A DNA stretch of 64,000 nt, taken from assembly GCF_000723165.1 (NCBI RefSeq), contig NZ_HG322949.1, positions 5,054,783 to 5,118,782 on the forward strand, read 5' to 3'. Position 1 is the first letter of the stretch. The number at the start of each line of letters is the position of its first letter. The stretch comes from Janthinobacterium agaricidamnosum NBRC 102515 = DSM 9628. Its GTDB lineage: Bacteria > Pseudomonadota > Gammaproteobacteria > Burkholderiales > Burkholderiaceae_D. Shown piece after piece: positions 54,035 through 64,000 of the stretch. Made by a program: the position numbers and the translations under genes. A model generated the notes under the pieces. That model did not search any database. It had not been told where the DNA came from and saw only the letters and a program-made list of their open reading frames with translations.

Positions 54035-54865
54035 ATGCCTTATTCTTTTGTTCACTTGACGGCCTGGCTGCGCTGTTCCGGCGTGCTGATCTTTGCCGGC
54101 CTGTGCACGCCGCTGCACGCCCAACAAGCCGGCATCCCGACCGTCACCGTGCAATCGACGCGCGACCCGGTCGATAAATCCTATCGCAAGATGGTCAAGG
54201 GCATGGATCGTTTCGAGCGCGACCATGCGTACGCGCCGAACGCCAGCCTGCGCTTCCGGCTGCTGCCGCGCCAGCCCGGCATCGACATGCATGGCATCGC
54301 CCTGAAAATCGTCGGCGACACCCTCAGCGTGCCGGTGCCGCTGGCGCCCGACAACAGCTTTGCGCCGCCGCGCAACGCCCAGGCGCTGCGCGAGGATGCG
54401 GCGCTGGTGGCCAACCGCAAAGCCACCAGCATGAGCTGGCGCGCACAGGTCGTTACGCCGGGCCTGCCGCCCGATACGCGGCGTCTCGGCGACTTGCGCC
54501 TCGAATGCCGGGCCGGCATGGATTCCGGCCTGATTTCGAACGATCCGGAAATCATCGCGTGGCTGGCAAACATGTTTTACGACACTGACAAAATCTGTTC
54601 CACGCCGGATGGCAATTACCTGTTCTTTACCGACCGGCCACTGTTCGGCGTGACGCTGCATGACGGCGAACGGCGCGCGGCGCTGCCGTTCAAGCTGCTG
54701 TACGCCGGCGGCGAACAAACTCCGGCCTCGCTGGTGTATTGCGATTGCCAGGTCATGCTCGACAAGACGTATTACGCGCCGTTGTGGGATAAAAGCTGGC
54801 CCGACGACACCTTGCTGGAATTCGAGTACATGGACGATGCGCCAGCCGAACCGGAGGCGCAATGA
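54035..54865 (+). CDS. Hypothetical secreted protein
   Basis: 276 residues. A signal peptide (SGVLIFAGLCTPLHAQQ) is followed by a mostly beta, all-soluble domain (SLRFRLLPRQPGIDMHGIALKIVG ... LSVPVPLAPDNSFAPPRN). Four Cys after the signal. I do not recognise a named family. It overlaps the next lipoprotein gene by 4 bp (ATGA), so the two probably work together at the envelope. Confidence 0.78.
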   Translation: MPYSFVHLTAWLRCSGVLIFAGLCTPLHAQQAGIPTVTVQSTRDPVDKSYRKMVKGMDRFERDHAYAPNASLRFRLLPRQPGIDMHGIALKIVGDTLSVPVPLAPDNSFAPPRNAQALREDAALVANRKATSMSWRAQVVTPGLPPDTRRLGDLRLECRAGMDSGLISNDPEIIAWLANMFYDTDKICSTPDGNYLFFTDRPLFGVTLHDGERRAALPFKLLYAGGEQTPASLVYCDCQVMLDKTYYAPLWDKSWPDDTLLEFEYMDDAPAEPEAQ

Positions 54866-55164
54866 AGAACCTGCTGCCGATATTGCCGCTGCTGATGCTG
54901 GCCGCGTGCGGCACGCGCGCGCCGCTGGCCGCCAGGACCATCCCGTACGCCACGCTGGAACACAACGTCATCGTCGGGCAAAGCACCAGGGCGCAAGTGC
55001 TGGCGGCGCTGGGGCCGAGCACGGCGCTGGTATTCGACAGCGGTTATCAAGTGTGGATGTATGCGTATCCGCTCGGCTCGGACGGACACGGAGAATATGT
55101 GATCTTGTTCGATCCGGATGGCCGGGTCAAAAAGACCCGGCGCAGGGAATCGGCAACGGACTAG
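54862..55164 (+). CDS. BamE/SmpA-like small lipoprotein
   Basis: 100 residues. The lipobox is LMLAAC. The mature part has the SmpA/OmlA-type pattern VIVGQSTRAQVLAALGPSTALVFDSGYQVWMYAYPL ... EYVILFDPDGRVKKTRR, in which a helix with G-x-S/T-x-x-x-V-x-x-x-L-G-x-P is followed by strands ending in F-D-x-D/P-G-x-V. True BamE is usually monocistronic elsewhere, so this is a paralogue. Translationally coupled with the preceding secreted protein. Confidence 0.8.
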   Translation: MKNLLPILPLLMLAACGTRAPLAARTIPYATLEHNVIVGQSTRAQVLAALGPSTALVFDSGYQVWMYAYPLGSDGHGEYVILFDPDGRVKKTRRRESATD

Positions 55165-55180
55165 CGAGCCTGAACGTTGA

Positions 55181-56830
55181 TTAACGAGCTTTCAACGCCG
55201 GCCGCAATTTCAGCCCCGCCGCGCGCGCGGCGCCGCCCGCCTTGTGCTTCGGCACCGATTTCAATTTGAAGATGCCGATCGATTTGGCCACGCTGTCGGT
55301 GCGCTGCGCCAGGCTGGTCGCGGCCGCGGCCGCTTCCTCGACCAGCGCGGCATTTTGCTGGGTGATGCCGTCCATGTGGATCACCGCCTGGTTGACCTGG
55401 CCGATGCCCAGGTTTTGCTCGCGCGTGGTCGAGGAAATCTCATCCATCACTTGCGTCACGCGCGCCACCGAGGCGATCACTTCCGTCATCGTCGCGCCGG
55501 CGTTGCTGGTCAGGACGGTGCCGGCGTTGACGGTGGCGATCGAATGGTCGATCAGTTGCTTGACTTCCTTGGCGGCCGTCGCCGAACGTTGCGCCAGGCT
55601 GCGCACCTCGCCCGCCACCACCGCGAAACCACGGCCGTGTTCGCCGGCCCGCGCCGCTTCGACGGCGGCGTTCAGCGCCAGGATATTGGTCTGGAACGCG
55701 ATGCCGTCGATCAAGCCGATGATGTCCAGGATCTTGCGCGACGAAGTGCTGATTTCATCCATCGTCGTCACCACTTGCGTCACGATATTGCCGCCCTGCG
55801 CGGCGATCGCCGACGCCTGCAGCGCCAGTTCGTTGGCGCTGCTCACGTGGCTGGCGCTGTTTTGCACGGTCGACGTCAATTGCTCCATGCTGGCGGCGGT
55901 TTGCTCCAGGCTGGACGCCTGCGATTCGGTACGGCTCGACAAATCCATATTGCCGGTCGCGATTTCCGCCGTGGTGACGCGGATATCCTCGAAATTGGCG
56001 CGCACGTCGCCGATGATGCTGTGCAAATTGATATTGGTCTGGCGCAAGGCCGCCATCAACTGGCCCATGTCGTCGTCGCGCACCTGGTCGATCACGCCGG
56101 TCAAGTCGCCGCCGGCCATCTTGCGCGCCACGCCGACCGCCTCTTGCAGCGGCGCCACCAGCGCATTATGCAGGCTGAGCCAGAAATACAGCATCACCAC
56201 CACCGACACCGCCGCCGCGCCGCTGAGCCAGCTGCGCAGCGCATTGCTGGTGTTGCCGTCGATAGTACAGATGGCGCTGCCCAGCATCATCAGCACGAGC
56301 GTGATGAAAATCGCATTGAGACCGATATGCCCGGCCAGGCTCAATTTGCGCCACTGATGCAATTTTGCGGCCCAGCCTTGCTGGATCACGCGGCCCTTGC
56401 GGATCGCCAGCCGGGCCGGATTGCCATCTTTAAAACCCTGGTACAGTGCGCTGGCTTCACGCACTTGCTCGCGGGTCGGCTTGGTGCGCACCGACATGTA
56501 GCCGATCGGGCGGCCGTTTTCGATGACCGGCGTGATATTCGCCAGCACCCAGTAAAAGTCGCCATTCTTGCAGCGGTTCTTGACCATGCCGGTCCACGGC
56601 ATGCCGGTCTTGATGGTCGCCCACAGGTCGGCGAACGCTTCCTGCGGCATGTCGGGATGGCGCAAGATGTTTTGCGGCGCGCCCATCAAGTCGGACTCTG
56701 AAAAGCCGCTGACTTCAATGAAATATTGATTGGCGTAGTTAATGTTTCCCTGTAAATCAGTGGTGGAAACAATCGTCATGCCGTCATTTAAAACATATTC
56801 ATTTTGCGTGATAGGCGTATTGACCCGCAT
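55181..56830 (-). CDS. PAS-domain methyl-accepting chemotaxis protein (Aer-like)
   Basis: 549 residues from ATG 56830, with TAAGGGAGCGACG upstream. The N-terminal PAS domain ([50 protein letters not shown]) resembles the Aer FAD-PAS. Two membrane helices (about residues 165-215) and a HAMP region follow. The signalling domain has the MCP hairpin tip EIGRQ-type region, here [49 protein letters not shown]. No C-terminal CheR tether is seen. Redox or energy taxis is inferred from the PAS type. Confidence 0.95.
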   Translation of the reverse strand: MRVNTPITQNEYVLNDGMTIVSTTDLQGNINYANQYFIEVSGFSESDLMGAPQNILRHPDMPQEAFADLWATIKTGMPWTGMVKNRCKNGDFYWVLANITPVIENGRPIGYMSVRTKPTREQVREASALYQGFKDGNPARLAIRKGRVIQQGWAAKLHQWRKLSLAGHIGLNAIFITLVLMMLGSAICTIDGNTSNALRSWLSGAAAVSVVVMLYFWLSLHNALVAPLQEAVGVARKMAGGDLTGVIDQVRDDDMGQLMAALRQTNINLHSIIGDVRANFEDIRVTTAEIATGNMDLSSRTESQASSLEQTAASMEQLTSTVQNSASHVSSANELALQASAIAAQGGNIVTQVVTTMDEISTSSRKILDIIGLIDGIAFQTNILALNAAVEAARAGEHGRGFAVVAGEVRSLAQRSATAAKEVKQLIDHSIATVNAGTVLTSNAGATMTEVIASVARVTQVMDEISSTTREQNLGIGQVNQAVIHMDGITQQNAALVEEAAAAATSLAQRTDSVAKSIGIFKLKSVPKHKAGGAARAAGLKLRPALKAR

Positions 56831-57168
56831 CGTCGCTCCCTTAATTTTTTGCAATTACCATAGTCTAGGCAGAAAAACAATATAACACATCAACAGGGGG
56901 CGACAAATCAAACTCATGCTATACAGCAATATATCAAATGGTAAAAAGAATTTAATTTACCATGGATATTATTAATTAATAATAAATTAAATTAACGATC
57001 TAAAACCGCTACACAGCGTTTCATCCGGCTTGGCCGTGCGCCGTGGATGCGTGATCCAACAATGACATGGAGAAATAATGCGGCGCAAAATGTCTCCAAT
57101 CCGATACAGACAAAAAAAAGGACAGGCATGCAGCCTGTCCCTTTTTTCAAGTACTGATTAACTTGACA
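56831..57168. other. AT-rich intergenic region
   Basis: 338 bp between the chemoreceptor and the helicase gene. The stretch 56880-57005 is unusually AT-rich for this genome and holds TTAATTAATAATAAATTAAA runs, but no gene-like frame or clear operator. The helicase terminator lies at its right end (57112-57147). Confidence 0.6.
57112..57147 (-). terminator. Terminator of the DEAD-box helicase gene
   Basis: GGACAGGC (57120-57127), loop ATGCA, GCCTGTCC (57133-57140). Eight A residues precede and six T residues follow, so it can act in both directions. It lies 22 bp beyond the helicase stop codon. Confidence 0.92.
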
Positions 57169-59343
<2,175 letters not shown>

Positions 59344-59439
59344 GAATTCACTCACAAGTTCGCTCGAATCGCCCAATGCGAAAGAGTGTAGCCGCTAGTT
59401 TACTCTTTACTGGCACGATTCGTGCTGTGGCAATCCATT

Positions 59440-59474
59440 ATTTGTCGGATTTTTAAGGCAAAAATCCGACAAAT
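59440..59474. promoter_or_regulatory. 15-bp perfect inverted repeat upstream of the helicase gene
   Basis: ATTTGTCGGATTTTT (59440-59454), loop AAGGC, AAAAATCCGACAAAT (59460-59474). It lies 97 bp upstream of the helicase start codon, between divergent genes. As RNA it would form a long, stable stem-loop. A further GACAA-ATA-TTGTC palindrome is at 59497-59509. Confidence 0.7.
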
Positions 59475-59655
59475 ACCGCTAATCGGCGCGAAAAATGACA
59501 AATATTGTCGGTAACATCACGTTTTTACACTTTTCGACCAGCAGCACCGGCATGGCCGATTTGGCGCTTTTCCCGCCTATACTGTAGAGTAAGTCCGCCC
59601 ATCGGCTGCCTGTCCGCCCCAGGCAGCCGCCACCCTTACTTTTCTCGGAGTTTGC

Positions 59656-61293
59656 ATGCGTCGTCATTTCACCCCTGCCCTCGGCTTGGGCCTGGCCCTC
59701 GGCTTGGCCAGCAGCCACGGATTTGCCCAGCAATTGCCGGTCGTTAGCGAAGCGCCGTTGCGCGCCCACTTGTCGTTCCTGGCCGACGACTTGCTCGAAG
59801 GCCGCGGCACCGGCCAGCGCGGCGGCGACCTGGCGGTGCGCTACCTGGAAACCCAGGCGGCGGTGATCGGCTTGAAGCCGCTGAAGAACGGCGGCTACCG
59901 CCAGGCGCTCAATATCGTCGGCAGCAAGGTGTTGCCGGAAAGCCGCGTCACCTTCGAGGCCGGCGGCCAAACGCTGAGCCCGGCCTTCGGCAGCGGCATC
60001 GTCTACGGCGCCTCCAACGGCAAGGCCAGCGTGGCCTTCGATGCGCCGGTGGTGTTCGTCGGTTACGGCATCCGCGCGCCAGAGGAGCAGTGGGACGATT
60101 TCAAGGGCGTCGACGTCAAGAACAAGCTGCTGGTGATGATGGTCAACGATCCGCAGCCAACCGCCGGGGAACCGAACCGTTTCGGCGGCAAGTCGCTGAC
60201 GTTCTATGGCCGCTGGGTCTACAAATATGAAGAAGCGCTGCGCCAAGGTGCGGCCGGGGTGTTGCTGATCCACACCACCGAATCGGCGTCGTATCCCTGG
60301 AGCGTGCCGGTCAACGGCTTCAACCATGAACGCTTCAACCTGGCAGGCGCCGGCAACCAGCTGGAAGGCTGGCTGCAGGAGGACGCGGCGCGCGACCTGT
60401 TCAAGGCCGCCGGGCAGGATCTGGATGCGTTGCGGGCCAGGGCCGAGTCGCGCGACTTCCAGCCGGTCGAGCTGAACGCCAGGGTGCACGTCAAGCTCGA
60501 TAGCGCGATCCGCCATATCGAGCAATACAATGTGGCCGGCATCGTGCCGGGCACCGATGCCAGGCTGAAACAGCAGGCAGTGATTTATTCGGCCCACTGG
60601 GATCACCTGGGCATCGATCACGAGCATGTCGGCGAAGACAAGCCCGACCACATTTTCAATGGCGCGGTCGACAATGCGTCCGGCGTGGCGGCCTTGCTGG
60701 CCATGGCGCAAGTGGCGGTGCAGCATCCGGCCAGGCGCACCCAGATCTTCCTGTGGCCGGCCGGCGAAGAAACCGGTTTGCTGGGCAGCGCCGCCTATGT
60801 GCGCGACCCGATCTGGCCGCTGGCGCAAACCGCCGCCGACCTGAACCTGGACAGCATGAATTTTGTCGGCAAGACGCATGACATCGGCGTCGCCGGCGCC
60901 GAGCGCAGCAGCCTGTACGCCAGCGCCGGCAAGGTCGCCAGGGCCATGGGCTTGAAGCTGGCGCCGGCGATCCCCGACTTGTCCGGCTCCTTCTTCCGTG
61001 CCGACCATTTCAATTTCGCCAAGGCTGGCGTGCCGGCGTTCAACGTCGGCTCGGCGGTGTTTTCCGGCGATGGCTACTTTGACTTCGTCAAGGACCCGGC
61101 CGCGTCCGGCGCCCGGATGGTGGCGTTCAAGAAGGATTACCACCAGGTCAGCGACGAATACCACGCCGACTGGGATTTGTCGGGCATGGTGCAGCAGGCG
61201 CAATTTACGCTGAACCTGGGTTATGAAGTGGCGAACGGCAAGACCATGCCGGTGTGGAACAAGAACGACGCGTTCGGCAAGGTCAGGCGCTGA
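59656..61293 (+). CDS. M28 family metallopeptidase
   Basis: 545 residues. Signal peptide MRRHFTPALGLGLALGLASSHGFAQ. A PA-domain-like insertion lies at about residues 140-280. Zinc ligands: YSAHWDHLGI (His, about 314), GAVDNASGVAALL (Asp, bridging), PAGEETGLLGS (catalytic Glu-Glu), LNLDSMNF (Asp) and the final His in YHQVSDEYH. Length and order fit M28 aminopeptidases secreted to the periplasm or outside. The start has TTCTCGGAGTTTGC upstream. Single gene; repeats follow. Confidence 0.94.
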   Translation: MRRHFTPALGLGLALGLASSHGFAQQLPVVSEAPLRAHLSFLADDLLEGRGTGQRGGDLAVRYLETQAAVIGLKPLKNGGYRQALNIVGSKVLPESRVTFEAGGQTLSPAFGSGIVYGASNGKASVAFDAPVVFVGYGIRAPEEQWDDFKGVDVKNKLLVMMVNDPQPTAGEPNRFGGKSLTFYGRWVYKYEEALRQGAAGVLLIHTTESASYPWSVPVNGFNHERFNLAGAGNQLEGWLQEDAARDLFKAAGQDLDALRARAESRDFQPVELNARVHVKLDSAIRHIEQYNVAGIVPGTDARLKQQAVIYSAHWDHLGIDHEHVGEDKPDHIFNGAVDNASGVAALLAMAQVAVQHPARRTQIFLWPAGEETGLLGSAAYVRDPIWPLAQTAADLNLDSMNFVGKTHDIGVAGAERSSLYASAGKVARAMGLKLAPAIPDLSGSFFRADHFNFAKAGVPAFNVGSAVFSGDGYFDFVKDPAASGARMVAFKKDYHQVSDEYHADWDLSGMVQQAQFTLNLGYEVANGKTMPVWNKNDAFGKVRR

Positions 61294-61311
61294 TTAATCT
61301 GCACCGGCGCA

Positions 61312-61345
61312 ATGTCGGGTTACGCTCTGCGAGCTAACCTGACCT
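61312..61345. repeat. REP-like palindrome
   Basis: TGTCGGGTTACGC, short loop, then GAGCTAACCTGACCT: a near-perfect inverted repeat (GTCGGGTTA / TAACCTGAC). Sequences of this kind (TCGGGTTA with TAACCCGA) are common REP-type intergenic repeats in proteobacteria. It abuts repeat A. Confidence 0.6.
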
Positions 61346-61507
61346 AAGTAATCCCCGGGAAATTATTGTGAATTTATGACGAACAGAACTGGATGCGGTG
61401 CAAGGCGCTCGTTGCGACGCAGTGCGAGCACTGCTAGCAGCGAGCAACACAGCAACGCGCCGGTTATGGCAGTCAGAAATCACAATAATTTATTGGGGGT
61501 TACTTAG
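61345..61507. repeat. Repeat A: MITE-like element with ~31-bp terminal inverted repeats
   Basis: The left end begins TAAGTAATCCCCGGG and continues AAATTATTGTGAATTT (61345-61375). The right end is the inverted form with a few changes (61477-61507, ending GGGGGTTACTTA). The 163-bp unit contains no reading frame of note, only a GC-rich centre with CGCAACG/CGTTGCG-type inverted segments. Size, terminal inverted repeats and no coding capacity fit a non-autonomous miniature element. Confidence 0.75.
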
Positions 61508-61670
61508 AGCCTATCCCAGTAGTGAGAGCGTCTTGTTCTGGCCGCGCATCGGGAGCGCGGACCAGGCGTGAGGAGGACGCGTGGCGGGCCACGCGACGAC
61601 GAGCAACGCAGTCCCCGTTCCTGAGGAGCGCCAGAACAGGGCGTATTCATCTACTGGGATAGGCTCTTAG
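61504..61670. repeat. Repeat B: full-length palindromic element
   Basis: Ends CTTAGAGCCTATCCCAGTAG (61504-61523) and CTACTGGGATAGGCTCTTAG (61651-61670) are inverted copies with one mismatch. The 167-bp unit also has a nested TTCTGG / CCAGAA inverted pair. The reverse complement of its right part matches the short copy at 4324-4388. It overlaps the end of repeat A by four bases, so one may have inserted next to the other. Confidence 0.82.
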
Positions 61671-61687
61671 CTCCAGCCAACGGCCAA

Positions 61688-62122
61688 TCAGGCGATCACG
61701 TCGCCGGCGATGCCCATGATGCGCTTCAAGTCGACGAACGCGCTTTGATACAGATGCTGGAAGGCGCCCACCATGGCTTCTTCCGCGCCAGCCACCGCAT
61801 CGAAGGTGCCCGACCATTGCACCAGGCAATCGGCGGCGCCCGGCTCGCCGCTCACGCGCAAGGTCGAACGGTAATTGCTGACCGGTATAGGACCGGATAC
61901 GATCGCATAGGTATAGCTGCGGTCTTCTTCGCTGAAGTTCAGCAAGCGCTCGGCGATCACGGCGCCATCGGTGGTTTTCAGGCGCCGTACGCGGCCGCCC
62001 TGTTCCGGCACGCTGCTCTTGATCGATCCCGACCATTCGACCAGCGACTGGAAGCCGCCGATGAAATCCCACACACGTTCGGCGGGCGCCGCCAATTTCA
62101 CTGTCACGATTACTTCGGCCAT
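61688..62122 (-). CDS. SRPBCC (polyketide cyclase/START-like) family protein
   Basis: 144 residues. It begins MAEVIVTVKLAAPAERVWDFIGGFQSLVEWSGSIKSS, the Polyketide_cyc2 start. A central YTYAIVSGPIPVSNYRSTLRV and a C-terminal long helix (EEAMVGAFQHLYQSAFVDLKRIMG) complete the helix-grip fold. These proteins hold small hydrophobic ligands; no enzyme activity can be assigned. Single gene; its 3' end faces the repeat nest. Confidence 0.9.
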   Translation of the reverse strand: MAEVIVTVKLAAPAERVWDFIGGFQSLVEWSGSIKSSVPEQGGRVRRLKTTDGAVIAERLLNFSEEDRSYTYAIVSGPIPVSNYRSTLRVSGEPGAADCLVQWSGTFDAVAGAEEAMVGAFQHLYQSAFVDLKRIMGIAGDVIA

Positions 62123-62247
62123 CTTTATTCCTAAATCCTACCTTTATTATTTTTCAAGCAAGCACTAACGCTCATCCGGACCGGGCAGCTCCCGGCACAG
62201 GCGCTATTTTAGCGCCCGGCTCGCTTGCTTGCAGGCAATTGCCCGTT

Positions 62248-62946
62248 TTACAGGTTTTCAGCCAGGAACAGCAGCGAGTTGCCGTGCGACTGGGCCGCCG
62301 CGCGCTGCTGGTAGCTGGCCCGGTGCGAGCAATTGAAACCGTGCTCGGCGCCCGGATAGATATGGATTTCCACTTCCGGATGGTCTTCGAAGCGCTCGGC
62401 GATCTTTTGCACGGCGTCGTTCGGGATATGGCTGTCCTGGCCGCCGAAATGCATCAGCAGCGGCACCTTGATCTGGTCGGCCAGATCCAGCTTGTTCTGG
62501 ATGCCGCCGCCGTAATAGGCGATCGCCGTATCGACCCATCCTTGCGCCGCGACCTGGTACGACAAGCGGCCGCCGAAGCAATAACCGATCGAGGCGATCT
62601 TGCCTTCGACGCCAGGCAGCGCGCGCAAGGTCTTGACGGTGGCATCCAGGTCGGCCAGCACGTTCGGGTTATCGGTGGCTTGCATCAGCTCGACCGCGCG
62701 TTTCCAGCCGGCTTCCTCGTAATCGAGTTCGATGCGCGGGCCGCTGCGCCAGAACAGGTCCGGCACCAGCACCACATAGCCATCGGCCGCGTATTGGTCG
62801 GCCACGCTGCGGATGTGCGCGTTGACGCCGAAGATTTCCTGGATCAGGACGATGCCCGGTCCCTTGCCGCCGCGCGGCAGCGACAGGTAGGCGCCGAAGG
62901 TGCCGTCGGCGGCTTGAATGTCGATCCATTTCGAAGTTGCAGTCAT
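62248..62946 (-). CDS. Dienelactone hydrolase family protein
   Basis: 232 residues from ATG 62946. N-terminal block: DGTFGAYLSLPRGGKGPGIVLIQEIFGVNAHIRSVADQYAADGYVVLVPDLFW. The nucleophile Cys is in SIGYCFGGRLSYQVA, the Asp in LMHFGGQDSHIPNDAVQKI, and the His in YPGAEHGFNC. These match the Cys-Asp-His triad of carboxymethylenebutenolidase. The role in chlorocatechol or other lactone degradation is possible but not supported by neighbours. Confidence 0.93.
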   Translation of the reverse strand: MTATSKWIDIQAADGTFGAYLSLPRGGKGPGIVLIQEIFGVNAHIRSVADQYAADGYVVLVPDLFWRSGPRIELDYEEAGWKRAVELMQATDNPNVLADLDATVKTLRALPGVEGKIASIGYCFGGRLSYQVAAQGWVDTAIAYYGGGIQNKLDLADQIKVPLLMHFGGQDSHIPNDAVQKIAERFEDHPEVEIHIYPGAEHGFNCSHRASYQQRAAAQSHGNSLLFLAENL

Positions 62947-63060
62947 GTGTTTTTCCTGTGGGCGTAAATGTGGATGAAGGGAGGCGATTAACGTGGAAAA
63001 CATGTTACTGCGTTTTGGCTGGCTTTGCTTTGAAGCGCCTTAAACTGCCTGATTAATAGG

Positions 63061-64000
63061 CTAATAGGCTTCCCGGACGTAGATCACCGGTTCCGAACGC
63101 AACACCCCAAACACGGTGCGGCCGACCGTGCCGGGCAGGTAAGGCGTGTTCGTGACCGACACCTCGACGCTGCCGTTATTGCCGGTGCCGGGCGGATTGA
63201 GCCCGAATATGCCCACGCCATTGCTGAATTGCGCATTGCTATTTTTTACCGACAACGCCGCCTTGCACGTCGCCTTGCTGTCGGCAGCAAGGTTCTTTTT
63301 GCAATTCGCCAGGACCAGTGCGGCTGGCGGCAACACGGTGATGCTGTCCGACACATTGTTACTCCAGGCGCCAGCCGCACTCCAGTATTGTGCGAACACC
63401 TTGATCTTCATCGGCAATAGTTCGGAGCCATAACTGTGTTGCACCATCGCACGGCCGCTCAGCACCGTCAACTGGCCTTCCACCGTGGCGCTGGGCGGAT
63501 TGCGCAGCGAAGTCACGTTACCGTCGGCTTGCCTGGCGCGCAACAGGATATCGGTCGGCGCCGCAAGCTGGCCGCTGTTGCCGGCCGCCGCATACGCATT
63601 CGCGAACTGATAATTGACGCTCACCCTGGCCTCGCCATTGTTAAAGGACGCCAGCGGAATCACGGCATTATTGAGCGTATTATTGGCTGGCGCGGCCGGT
63701 GGATTCTTGTTTTTCCCGCTGGCCGCATCCCATGCTTCGAGCACGCTGTCTTTCGCGTAATTGGCATTCACGGTTTCTTTGCCAGAATAGTTCTGCGTGG
63801 TGACGCCCTGCGCATTGCGCGCCAGCACGCTGACGCCGAAATTTTTCGCCGAGTAGACAAAAACGCCCTTGACGCCAGTACTGCCCTTGGCCGCTCCGGC
63901 ACACGGCAGCCAGGCCGTCTGGCAATCGCCAGGGAAACCATCATTGAGGAAGTTCGCGATGATGGCGCTGTCGAAATGGTCGGGAATGAAGACCAGTCCG
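63061..64000 (-). CDS. MshQ-like protein (DUF6701), C-terminal part
   Basis: The frame is open from the stop at 63061 to the window end, so the 5' part lies outside. The visible ~313 residues begin GLVFIPDHFDSAIIANF and include the blocks GVFVYSAKNFGVSVLARNAQGVTTQNYSG, AMVQHSYGSELLPMKIKVFAQYWSAAGAW and SDSITVLPPAALVLANCKKNLAADSKATC. This order is that of the DUF6701 domain at the C-terminus of MshQ-like proteins in type IV (MSHA) pilus loci. The terminal segment RTVFGVLRSEPVIYVREAY is also typical. Likely surface or pilus-associated. Confidence 0.82.
   Translation of the reverse strand, partial: GLVFIPDHFDSAIIANFLNDGFPGDCQTAWLPCAGAAKGSTGVKGVFVYSAKNFGVSVLARNAQGVTTQNYSGKETVNANYAKDSVLEAWDAASGKNKNPPAAPANNTLNNAVIPLASFNNGEARVSVNYQFANAYAAAGNSGQLAAPTDILLRARQADGNVTSLRNPPSATVEGQLTVLSGRAMVQHSYGSELLPMKIKVFAQYWSAAGAWSNNVSDSITVLPPAALVLANCKKNLAADSKATCKAALSVKNSNAQFSNGVGIFGLNPPGTGNNGSVEVSVTNTPYLPGTVGRTVFGVLRSEPVIYVREAY

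Noticed and set aside
51476..54862. Very long minus-strand open frame (over 1100 codons) opposite the P450, GNAT and mazG-like genes
   Set aside because: It is antisense to several genes with clear motifs, lacks family features and has a His/Arg/Ala-rich composition typical of frames shadowing GC-rich genes.

Overview
The window looks like a chromosomal stretch of a GC-rich betaproteobacterium, most likely a member of the Oxalobacteraceae (Janthinobacterium/Duganella/Massilia type). This is inferred from the gene order mltA / apaG-rpe-gph-trpE-trpG-trpD-trpC, from a TatB N-terminus of the betaproteobacterial type, and from many divergent regulator/target pairs. No database search was possible; family names rest on motifs read in the translations. 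About 60 protein genes, two identical tRNA-Phe genes, a trp attenuator and several repeat elements can be supported.

Layout. 1-4.3 kb: enoyl-CoA hydratase, an MFS transporter with no usable start codon, a universal stress protein behind an exact FNR/Anr box, MltA and a 49-residue membrane protein. 4.3-11.1 kb: apaG, rpe, gph, then a Trp-rich leader peptide and terminator in front of trpE-trpG-trpD-trpC. 11.1-20.7 kb, nearly all on the minus strand: diguanylate cyclase, M61 peptidase, an iorA-iorB-mocA molybdoenzyme operon, dsbC, a UbiH-type hydroxylase and an aldo/keto reductase. 20.9-30 kb: tRNA-Phe, an HxlR pair, a tatA-tatB pair without tatC, a Tat-exported oxalate decarboxylase followed by an Nramp metal importer, a LysR regulator, and a MarR / SnoaL-like / metallo-beta-lactamase-fold group.

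30.2-35.2 kb is a nitrogen cluster: a degenerate PII protein overlapping amtB, then glnA, and 7 bp later a glutaminase with the complete animal kidney-type architecture (helical N-domain, catalytic domain, C-terminal ankyrin repeats). The operon therefore couples ammonium uptake, glutamine synthesis and glutamine hydrolysis. A second tRNA-Phe and an IS3-type transposase remnant follow.

35.8-55.2 kb is accessory in character: regulator/target pairs (LysR/oxidoreductase, AraC/SDR, TetR/YbfB-type MFS, Lrp/acetolactate synthase, AraC/P450), psiF, an S9 peptidase, a ribbon-helix-helix plus two-TM-protein module behind a 13-bp perfect inverted repeat, and several secreted or lipoprotein hypotheticals. 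55.2-64 kb: a PAS-type chemoreceptor, a DEAD-box helicase with two RNA-binding domains, an M28 peptidase, a nest of three different palindromic repeats (one with a shortened second copy beside apaG), SRPBCC and dienelactone hydrolase proteins, and the C-terminal part of an MshQ-like pilus-locus protein cut by the window end.
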